From: Paralvinella palmiformis
Lineage: Eukaryota > Annelida > Polychaeta > Terebellida > Alvinellidae
Direction of reading: 5' to 3'
Assembly (NCBI GenBank): GCA_025642065.1
Contig: JAODUP010000184.1
Span: 1,187,001 to 1,251,000, forward strand
DNA: 64,000 nucleotides
The position numbers and the translations under genes are program-made. Positions 26,126-35,289 of this stretch are shown in pieces. Position 1 is the stretch's first letter. Every line of letters starts with the position of its first letter. The notes beneath the pieces were generated by a model. It saw nothing but the letters and a program-made list of their open reading frames with translations. It searched no databases and was not told the origin of the DNA.

Positions 26126-26566
26126 ATGTATCAGACGATGACCAGCGTCTTGTTGCTGCCCGTCGTCTGGTTTGCATTAATACTGTGCGGCGTTTTCGTA
26201 ACTGCCATATTCTTTCTGATCAAGAAGACGAAAAAGCCAGCCGACCAGCCGTACGTGTTGGCGCACGAAAATCTGTCTCTAACTCGTCAAAACGACGCCG
26301 ACCATGGCCACGTCGCCGAACTTAAATACGCCACGAAATACGACTCGGCCATGACGCGGGTTCGTCAAACCACGACGAGAAATATCGGGCAAATGTTCCG
26401 AAGAATTCATGGCGTCTTCGGGTCCAGAGAGCAAACCGTCGACGACGCGAGAGATTTGCCGGAAAACGGACGAAACATTCTGAGGGAGGCGTTGAAAGAC
26501 GAACACTACAAACCGGAAGTTGTACTGATGCTATCGGAAGTGCCGGACGATCTGGAAAGATATTGA
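26126..26566 (+). CDS. Single-pass membrane protein of unknown family, 146 aa
   Basis: An uninterrupted 146-codon frame that I do not recognise. The start is well supported: context GAACCATGT with an in-frame TAA four codons upstream. Residues 7-31 are strongly hydrophobic (SVLLLPVVWFALILCG onward), followed at once by KKTKK, which predicts one membrane span near the N terminus with a basic cytosolic flank. The remaining 110 residues are soluble, charged and tyrosine-containing (PYVLAHENLSL, LKYATKYDS). They include an arginine-rich segment with RRIHGVFGSRE near 92-102 and an acidic end, VPDDLERY. Codons are rich in G+C and CpG compared with the surrounding DNA. AATAAA follows 88 bases after the stop, so start, stop and poly(A) signal fit one compact exon. 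No intron is needed; an upstream non-coding exon is possible. Confidence 0.75.
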   Translation: MYQTMTSVLLLPVVWFALILCGVFVTAIFFLIKKTKKPADQPYVLAHENLSLTRQNDADHGHVAELKYATKYDSAMTRVRQTTTRNIGQMFRRIHGVFGSREQTVDDARDLPENGRNILREALKDEHYKPEVVLMLSEVPDDLERY

Positions 26567-26654
26567 CGTTTAGTTTCGTTTCGTATTTTGCTGCGTGTTG
26601 GTTGTTCGAACGCGTGTTTGTGTGTTTCGCGGGACGTGTCGATTTGTGTTCACC

Positions 26655-26660
26655 AATAAA
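26655..26660 (+). terminator. Poly(A) signal of the membrane-protein gene
   Basis: AATAAA lies 88 bases after the stop codon of the 146-residue frame, at a normal distance for a short 3' untranslated region. Confidence 0.65.
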
Positions 26661-29600
26661 AACGTGTATACGCCCTAGCAATTATTCGTGCAAATCCGGT
26701 TTCGATTGTGCACACGTATATGCAAGATTTGTTAACGTTACTATTATTCGGCATCCATTTTCTAGTCCCCATTCACATGTAAAGAAGTTGAAGTCTACTT
26801 GTGTCTGAAATGGGAAAGGTAACCTTTCTTTTATATATCGTTTTGCGTATTTATATTTTATTTACTGAACACTTATGCTTGCGGGAGAGATTGTATGTGT
26901 CCTGAGCTACAGTCCTGATTTTTTTATGTATCCCAGTTTGTGCATTAATATTTCATTCGAAATTTTAAAAACCGTAGGGGATCTGTATATTTCAGAGTAA
27001 GATGAAACTATCGAAGAATCACTTATGTAGGCGCACTGTATCATTCTAAGAACTTCGTAGAACTGAGAGCAGTAGTTATGTGGTGGAATTCTATAAAATG
27101 TGTGTGTGTGTGTGTGTGTGTGTCAGTCACTGTGGCCTATCCTTAGGCGGCAGTGCGTCAATTATTAATTTATCCTGTTATAATTAATGTGTTTGTAACT
27201 TGTCTGCTAATTGACTGTTATTTTTTTACTATTCAGGAAATCCAAATATTTCGACCTATTTTTGAATTACAAGCGACATTTGTTTCTTGTTGGCGTTTTA
27301 TTTTAGGTGCAAAATCCAATCGTGGATACTCGATCTAATTCCACAGCGAAACGAATAGATGACCGAGAAGATGAACATCTAGGAAGGCAGTAGACTATAG
27401 AGATATTTATAAGACATAGAAGAAACCTATTGTTGTCATCTGTCACTTTTATCCACAGACGTTGCCAATATCGCCATAATCAACCTGCCTATTCAGACAA
27501 AACGATTCTGTCCTCTTTTGACATTTGTAGAAAACTCTCAGTCCTTGCGAATACCAACCCTTAATAAACCGGCTGACATTAGACTAGGAATAAGGATCTG
27601 CTAAAAGATGAATTAAAATCACCCCTAATTACTAGCTAGTGTCTGGTTCGCCGAGTGTTATCGAGTGTATGCTCCAACAGGCGTATGCTCCAAATTAGAA
27701 CACAACGAACCGATGATGGGTACTGCATACGGGCATCGAAAAACGACATTTGCCTCATTCTACTTTCCCTCTCCACCGCCTCCCTATTTCCTCCCGATGA
27801 CTGGTTGACATTACACGCGGAAAAGGTTTTCATATTTGAACAATTAAATAATACGTCACCCCGACAAGTTTTAAATATATCGTGAACCAATTTGTTACGC
27901 GTCCAAAAGCCACGACCACAATTTATTAAAATGGAAGAGACCTTGTGACTTTGTTCCAAATTTGGAGGAATCGGCAATGCGCATATTTTTACACAATGCA
28001 AAGGGTAATGGTAGAACAAGTTCATTGTATCACAACGTTTATTAAAACATAAGGTAACAACACATGTCAACAACACAAGGATAATATCTACCTGTAATCA
28101 GATATCCACAACCGTCAGCAAACTGAGTATCCAGGGTTTACTAACACCAATAAACCAGAATGCACTATATTAATTAGAGGTTGACAAGTACTGTTGTGAT
28201 ACCTGTTTCTTTGCCCCAAATAGTTATGTCTGTTGATCATGGGAAATAAAAGTACTTTAGTAATGAAAAATGAGAGCTTAACTATCTAAGACAGTTTAAG
28301 GCAGGTTTATGGCCGAATTATAACTATCCTTAAAAATAAAACCTCTGTGTTATAATTATCAAACAGTTATTTGAAAGAATAAATAGATAAATTAAAGTTG
28401 GTACGACCGTAAAAGTATCGCGTATAACAGAACAATCATAATAGCCAGTTTTACGAAACATCAATTTCCCCTGAAATGTTTCTCATTTTTATGTTAAACA
28501 GCTGGCGTTGCCCATTTCAGAGCATACTGCACTGAGTGGACTTCCCACTTCTTGCAAATCACACACAGCTCAGGTTTCAGCTGTTATGGCAGCACGATCC
28601 CTTAATTAAAGAAAACACTGGCACCTCATTAAATCCCATGCTATACACCCGCACCATTGATACAGCGACAGGGTTTAAGCATGATGTTAACTGTTACTTC
28701 TTTCCAGTAATACTGTTAATTAGCACCAAAGTTTCTAACATAATTCATTTCTTATCGTAATCTTAACACTTTTGAGCCTCAATCGTTTCTCATTTCATTG
28801 CACTGACTTCTGCACCCATAAGAAGAGTTGAAACCATCTGAACTCTCTGGATAGTACACTGCCTCTAAATATCAATTACAAAAGCACAATTGGCAATAAT
28901 CACACCAATCTAATCAAGTATACATTTACAACTCAGCTGCCTAGCTTCTTCTTCATCATCTTATCAACGAACTGCCCTATTCCAGATGGGAAGATCTGTC
29001 TTCCTTTGATACACCAACCGGAAGAACAAAGAAAGAAACATGGAACCGTACATGATCCGAACTTGCCAGGAAATTATCCTACACTAAAGTAACCATAACA
29101 ATTGGTCAAATACATTAGAATAAATTAACAACAAAATCATCAACACGGGTTCAACAGACAGAACTGGAAACAGTTAACAAAACCTTATACAGAAAAATAT
29201 GAAGACCCTGTTTCGTGAAACTTTCTGCAGAAAGTACAATTATTTAAATAGTACGCCATAGACGAACATTTCTACTCTTTGCTAAGGATACCTGTTACTG
29301 TCAGTTATCAATCGCCGAAATTCCATAATGCGTGTAAGCAAATATAAGACATGCGCAGTCGGAAATTTTATATTGACCTGAAAGAAAACTAGACCGAGCA
29401 GTCAGTGGTGTTTGAATGGGCCGCCATGACCAAACAGCGCTGACTTCCGGTAGTGGCAAAAAGCAACGTTGACGCGGCTGCGCTTCTAGTTTTGAACCTA
29501 CGAATACAGGCATTTATTGTGATGTGTGCATTATAATTTTGTGTGTGCAGACAATCTGTATTATTCCTGTCCTATTATATGCCATGAAATATGTAACTGT

Positions 29601-29751
29601 CGTTTTATGTAAGTCCGTAGATCTAGTTTAGTTGGGATTAAACGCCAGAGACAGAAGGGGTTGTCGAATAGGCTAAATATAATAAGCTTAATTTCTCGCC
29701 AAAAAAATCCAGCGCTTTAACAATTATTTTAAATGTGTTCCTTATACTTAC
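26661..29751. other. Stretch with no recognised gene (possible THAP-gene intron)
   Basis: A (GT)n tract lies at 27099-27123. A 146-codon open frame on the minus strand (27636-28076) has no motif I recognise and odd composition, so I do not call it a gene. If the THAP exon at 29752-29828 has further exons, they should lie in or beyond this stretch, but I could not identify the second half of the zinc finger. A CpG-rich patch at 29395-29500 is described separately. Confidence 0.45.
29395..29500. promoter_or_regulatory. Candidate CpG promoter patch with ETS and YY1-type motifs
   Basis: In otherwise AT-rich DNA this short stretch is G+C-rich with several CpGs. It contains CCGGAAGT on the minus strand (29443-29450, an ETS-type site) and GCCGCCATGAC (29420-29430), the inverse of a YY1-type ATGGCGGC start-site motif. 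Such pairs are common at TATA-less metazoan promoters. Which gene it would serve is unclear; it lies 0.3 kb downstream of the THAP exon on the minus strand. Confidence 0.35.
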
Positions 29752-29828
29752 CGATGAAAAGATATTCCTTTTGTATTACTTCCACGCCCACGGCTTATGC
29801 AATCATCGACACAACAATAATTCACCAT
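29752..29828 (-). CDS. THAP-type zinc finger, N-terminal exon
   Basis: The coding exon begins at an ATG (29828) and ends at a strong donor, CG|GTAAGTAT, in phase 2. The 25 full residues, MVNYCCVDDC then ISRGRGSNTKGISFH and a split arginine codon, match the N-terminal half of a THAP domain: the first zinc-binding cysteines close to the start (C5/C6 and C10) and the conserved G-x-S/F-H-R before the usual FP. THAP domains are C2CH DNA-binding fingers shared by animal transcription factors and P-element-type transposases. An in-frame ATG also lies upstream (29897, beginning MANRSQF), but THAP proteins usually start one to three residues before the first cysteine, so 29828 is preferred. The second half of the finger (C-x2-H-F) should be in a further exon to the left that I could not find; this may be a gene start or an orphan exon. 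Confidence 0.72.
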
Positions 29829-30338
29829 GTTTATAAACCCGGTTTTGCAGTCTGCGTTCCTTTTTTCCACGACCGGAAATTGGGATCTGTTTGCCATAAA
29901 ATCGGCGGCCGTGTTCGGTATAGTTTTCTTTCGGGTCAATGATTAGAATTCATCAAATATATTTACCTCGCTTTTGAACAACATATCAACACAATACATA
30001 CACAGAAAAACATTTGTGAAATTTGATAGTCTTAATGTAATAATCATCAACCGTGGACAAGGCCCTGATAAAATCTGACAAATTACTTACGAAAAACCTT
30101 TTGTTTATGGTAAGACAATGATCACGACACGAGCCATAAATCAGCTCAAATGATTTTTAGACAAAGAAAATACCATCTTTCATCGGTGTGTGGCGCATTT
30201 GGATAAAAACCAATCGACACAAATAACGCACAGGCTTACGTACTAGTAAACAAACAATATAAATACATTCACACGTATGTCGGGGGACTGCAAATGGCAC
30301 GAAACATCCTCGTTTAATATTACACACCTGGCAGATGT

Positions 30339-31328
30339 CTAAATGTTGTACGCGTAAAGAAATCGTTGATAGTTCAGATAGAGTAAGACGAAATTGACGA
30401 CGTATGTTGACATGCAGACGATACATACTTCGCGGAGGACGAAGAACAGTACGTAGGCCAGATAGAGACTAGAGATACAGGAAGCGATGCTGATGTAGAA
30501 CAATAGATGATACGTCCACAGGTACGGCAACAGACCTGAAATGTTAAACCATCGGTAAGTGGAGACGCAAATAAGTCACAGAGTGAACCGATTGATTAAA
30601 GCAATTCTTTGCTGGCCGATACCATTTTTCGAACTTGTATCAATTATGTTTTGTGTTATGAAACATCATTGATATATCTCCGATATCGATGTGCCATACA
30701 TTCCACCACCAAACATGTCCAACGGTTGTATCAAAACATTATATTTAATATTAATCGTTTCCACACATATTGGTCGTTTTTAATGGGACGCACTGTGCCA
30801 TTATTTTAAGTAAACTGGGCATATATATAATTTGTAAGCCAACTCGTTGCCAATGTCATTTATTATTAAATTAACTTAGAAATTGCAGCGACTATCTGTC
30901 TGTGTATCATATAGTTACGACCTGTCATTTTGCTTGGTTACATCGAGAGTGTGCGCGTGCACGCGCCTGTGTGCGCATGCGTGCATATACAGACAAATAT
31001 TAAGTAAAACAATATTTTAACAGTAAAAACTATATTTTAAGGAAGCATACGAGTTTTAAATGGATATATATTTTTCACCAACAATATTTATCGTAATCAG
31101 ATGGATGACCAGTTACCTGTAATCAGTTGTATCAGGTAGAAGATGATGCCCATAATACAGTTTGGCATATTTAACACAGACTTCTGTCCTACTATTTGTG
31201 ACATAAAACCAAACCCTCGGCTATATCTAAAAGACAAGAATAAAAATAAAACAAAAATAAACATCTTAAAGCTGGCTCTGTAAATACATTCCACGTGATA
31301 TTGCAGCATAATTAATTATAGGTTAATT

Positions 31329-31374
<46 letters not shown>

Positions 31375-32354
31375 CCATAACATTAAATAAAACACTGTGT
31401 GTGTGTGTCACTCTCTCTTTCTCTCTATGTGTGCGTGTGTGTGCGCGCATGCGCGTGTGTGTCAATCAGCGGTCCCACAATATTCTGCCACCCAGCAGTT
31501 TATTACACCCCCTAATAGCGTATTATAACGTGTCACATTAATACCGTTTCATAATTTTATTAATTGTGACATTGGTTTAAGTGCAGCAGAAGACATAGTC
31601 TATGGTATGTTTACCTTTTTGTATGAAATTAATACTAACAAATGGGACTGTTTTAGCATGAGAAAGTCCCATTTGTCGAAATAATTAATTTCGATTACCG
31701 TTTGTGCAGCTGGTAATTGTGCCACAGAGAAACATATAGGTGTGGTCGTAACGATGACCTTCGATGGCATTGTGCCTCAATTAAAGGGAAAGTCCACCTT
31801 CATTTCAAATCCAGTAATTTGGATTATTTCCCTATATCTATGATATCAGGTATATTTCGTGATTATTATTGCCGAATTTTTGGTTACTGTTCCAGGCATT
31901 ACATATTTAAAAAATATTTTCTGAGGGCGGACAGTCCCTTTAAGAGACATTTAGATACAGAATCCAATTTGTTCATTGTTTCTGTGCAATATATAACGTG
32001 GAATTATATTAACACTATGTTCGCAATAACGTACGCTTTTCCCGCATCGAATTCCACACTAAACCACCGAAAGAACTGATTTTCCTTTTCAACAGCCGCC
32101 GTTTATTTACGTGACATCCGATCTTCCCCTTCCCGGAGTTGTGTAATAAAGCCGACAATAATTCATCGCGGACAAGCAGAGATTCTTTATGGTTGTTTAC
32201 AGGTATCGTCAGAAAGTCACTGAGAGGGGGAGGGGTTGTAATTAACACAACTGTACGTCAATGTACTTCGTAGCATATAAAGTCTGATCGAGAGAAATTG
32301 GTTTGATGGCGTCTGAAATCGTAGAATATCATAGAGTTCCTCTCTCTCTCTCTC

Positions 32355-32386
<32 letters not shown>

Positions 32387-32930
32387 TAAAGAAAGATAGT
32401 GAGCTCCGGTGGCCTAACGGTTAAGCACCGGACACTTGGTGCCAACGGTCACAGGTTCGAACCCCGTAAGAGGTCGAAACTTTTCCAGGGATTAATTTCT
32501 CGGCTCACAACATCGTGGGTGGCTGACCACGTTAAAGGCGCTGCCGTCTCCACTGAATTATTTAAAATAAAGGGGGACGTTAAAAACCCCCTTAGGACGT
32601 AAACACTCTGCCAGAGACCACCCTTAGGGTATTTCGGCTCCATTTTTCTCAACCACTCCAACATAGAATAAGTGACAGCCTGAGGATACTCCCCGAACAA
32701 CAAAACAAAGCAGAGAGAGGGAGAGCGTACTGATATATGGATACTTACTCAGAAGTTAATACTCTGGAGCAGTTCACCGAGTCTTTGATGTCACACCAGG
32801 CGACATATTTAGGATTATTGTGTTTCTTCTTCTCCACGTAGAATGCGTACAATGAGAACACTATTCCCATTACACACCAAGTCACGTGATCCGTGGCATT
32901 ATTGAAGAAAAGTCCCTTGAAATCTAACAT
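30339..32930 (-). CDS. Vitamin K epoxide reductase paralogue B (VKOR-B), 162 aa
   Basis: Three coding exons: 32930-32749, 31226-31117 and 30535-30339. Splice sites are GA|GTAAGT, TTTTAG|A, AG|GTAACT and TTTCAG|G; intron phases are 2 and 1. The joined frame has 162 residues, close to human VKORC1. VKOR is a four-helix ER membrane enzyme that reduces vitamin K epoxide and quinone through a relay of cysteines. Present are loop cysteines C46 (AWCDI) and C54 (VNCSRV), the R-G-F-G motif after exon junction 1, the LNMPN segment at the quinone site, the active-site pair C135-I-V-C138, and the TY(A/V) motif as S-T-Y-V. The third exon (LYLAYVLFFVL, NYQRFLY) resembles VKORC1L1 more than VKORC1. Odd points: N83 is followed by C84 and M86 where the family usually has S and F, and the tail lacks a dilysine ER signal. 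The first 12 residues fit poorly, so the start is less certain. Confidence 0.93.
31331..31370. repeat. (AT)n microsatellite
   Basis: Uninterrupted AT dinucleotide tract in VKOR-B intron 1, followed by GT and CT-rich simple sequence up to about 31460. Confidence 0.95.
31638..31676. repeat. Perfect 12-bp inverted repeat
   Basis: ACAAATGGGACT at 31638-31649 is repeated inverted as AGTCCCATTTGT at 31665-31676 with a 15-base loop. It lies in VKOR-B intron 1. Confidence 0.8.
31781..31943. mobile_element. TTAA-flanked MITE (piggyBac-like ends)
   Basis: A 163-bp element bounded by TTAA on both sides. Its left end reads AGGGAAAGTCCACCTTCA and its right end, inverted, reads AGGGACTGTCCGCCC, an imperfect terminal inverted repeat. 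TTAA target duplication with a GGG-type start is typical of piggyBac-derived non-autonomous elements. No coding capacity. It sits in VKOR-B intron 1, and a second family member starts at 38454. Confidence 0.7.
32402..32700 (+). mobile_element. tRNA-derived SINE, third family
   Basis: The head has RNA polymerase III promoter boxes: GGCCTAACGGTTAAGC (A-box region) and GGTTCGAACCCC (B box), as in a tRNA. The body that follows (GGCTGACCACGTTAAAGGCG, then AAAGGGGGACGTTAAAAACC) differs from the two other SINE families of this window. Only this copy was noticed, so the right boundary is approximate. It lies in VKOR-B intron 1 or just inside its 3' part, antisense to the gene. Confidence 0.6.
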
Positions 32931-33386
32931 ATTGTAGCTTGTAGTATGTTGATAATTCTGAAGAAAAAACAAACAAATCTGAACTATACGAATGTTCAAC
33001 TGCTTGTGTGAATATATATATATGTGTGTGTGTGTGCGCGCGCGCGCGTGTTCAGCAACACGAAGACACTGCCTCAGTGTACTAAGATCTATAAAATTAT
33101 TCCACAAATCTATACATCCGTAAGTCTGTACATTCACAATCTATATGTTTCTATTATATGTAGATCACGAGCGTAAGAAAGATGAGGGAGGGGGGGGGTT
33201 ATAAACATTGGCCCATAAAGGTCATTTTCTAGAACTACCTATTCCCACCTCATACAACGCGTAGAAGTGTGCAAAGGTGATATATGTGTGTTTGTGTGTG
33301 TGTGTGTGTGAACTAGAACAATAAAAAACACAGATATGTTATCACACCTTATTTATCAAGAGATTTACGCTGATAACAGGTTCAAA

Positions 33387-33389
<3 letters not shown>

Positions 33390-33455
<66 letters not shown>

Positions 33456-33456
33456 T
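33390..33456. repeat. (AT)n(AG)n(G)n compound microsatellite
   Basis: Three simple-sequence blocks in direct succession in the VKOR spacer. Confidence 0.95.
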
Positions 33457-33638
33457 GCGGATCATCATAGCGGAGTGATATGGAGGTTGGTTAGAAATTG
33501 GGAGGTTCTCGGTTTGACTTCCACCAACTTCTAGGTATTTGGTTCTTGACGGCTGATCAATGACCATTGTATCGTACTGACTGTTTGAGTGAGCCATAAA
33601 TAAACACCTGGTTTGTAGGTTGTAGAAATTATGGTTAA

Positions 33639-33685
<47 letters not shown>

Positions 33686-33942
33686 TACATCTCATATAAT
33701 AATGCAGCTATAACTGAAAACAAAGGATGGACATTAATATATATATAATAAAATTTAGTTATAATCCTAATACCTCTGACGATAGAAGTAATAGTAGAAT
33801 TTTCACTCAGCCCAAATAGCACGGCTAGTTTTGGTTGTAAAAACCATTTTCAAATGCGTCTGTCTCTATACTATATCTACCAGATTATCAATATATCTGT
33901 TATCAAAAGATCTGTGCTGACGAATTCTGTGTAATCTATATG

Positions 33943-33982
<40 letters not shown>

Positions 33983-34313
33983 GCATGTTTATATAAGGCC
34001 TGTACATTATATGAACATCACAATACAATAACATCAACTTTCACAGAGAAATACTACACAGTTTGACAAAAGGATCACCCCTTTCCTAATGGCTCAACAT
34101 TCTTACTTTGACTACATGTTAATGGCAACTTGGCGACTGGTTCACTCAGCCAGAAATGAGAACCTGACAGGATGAGATGGGTATGTGTTTGAGTAACGCT
34201 TTGCGCCTATAATGGCAGCATGCGTTGTATGCTCTCCTCTAGGAGTTGAGATGTGTGCCAAATTGGAACAGGTCTGAGTCATGGATAACAAAACTGTAAA
34301 GCGTCTTAGATGT

Positions 34314-34500
34314 TGATGATGATGATTGGTGTTTTACAGCCACTTTTGTGCACAAAGTAGGCTAAATGGGCCGAGCGACCTCCAAAGGGAATGAAGCGAA
34401 GCCAAACATGAAACAACCTTCAGATATGCCCACGCCGAGATTCGAACATGGGCATTAGTGATCTGTGGTATAACACGCTACCGCTAGACCACGGAGGCGA
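34314..34500 (-). mobile_element. tRNA-derived SINE, main family, with target duplication
   Basis: Full-length minus-strand copy in the VKOR spacer. Flanks TGTAAAGCGTCTTAGA (left) and TGTAAAGCGCATTAGA (right) are a probable 16-bp target duplication with two mismatches. Confidence 0.82.
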
Positions 34501-35289
34501 CTTGTAAAGCGCATTAGAGCAACTATCTAGCTGGATTAGGTGCTATATGAATATCACATATTAATTATCAAGCTTCAACCTACTTTAGATACTATAACAG
34601 AGTTATTAAATATGTGTGTTGGATTATTTATTGTTAAGATCAAACCGAGTCAGTGTGATCTATTATTCTATAAAATTATATGATGCATCCGAATTTCAGC
34701 TACTCCTGTATCACCCAGTTAGAGGTTGAAATCCCAGTTAAGAAATAAAGTAGGGGGAGGGTCCAACATTGGGATTGGAAAAGAAAGTAGCTGAGTCTCT
34801 ACTTGAGAGTAGGTGGGTCAAATGACCCGAGTTCCGGCTTCTAACAAAATCACTGGCTCATGTGTGCGTGTGTGTGATTTGCTTCTCTAAGCAGATGCAT
34901 CTCGGCCACATGTCCCAGGTGTAACCTGGCCCTGAGGCTAATCAAGTCAACTCCTTTTATTGCATAACACACATAACTCGTGATAGTACTATGGTCCATA
35001 ACATTATCAGGAGTCTATGAATCATACTTAAGACATTTAAAATCTGAAACATGGAATCAACTCAATCATACGTTGAGGCATTCTCTTCAATTATCAGTTT
35101 TAAATCTAAATGTAAGACTCAAACATCCCAGCCTTCACTGTTGTTAAAGGAGACGGGAAAAGAAATGTAACATGTTGAAGTAAATATAACGTAACAAACA
35201 ATTATTTTATTCCGTATCAGATGTACTACCACACACTCAAAACAATTCTAACCACCAGCTATCATATTACCATTACACTGATCCCCAAA

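Noticed and set aside
27636..28076. 146-codon open frame on the minus strand
   Set aside because: No recognisable domain, no supported start or splice context, and an internal AATAAA near its 5' end. Such length can occur by chance, so it is not called a gene.
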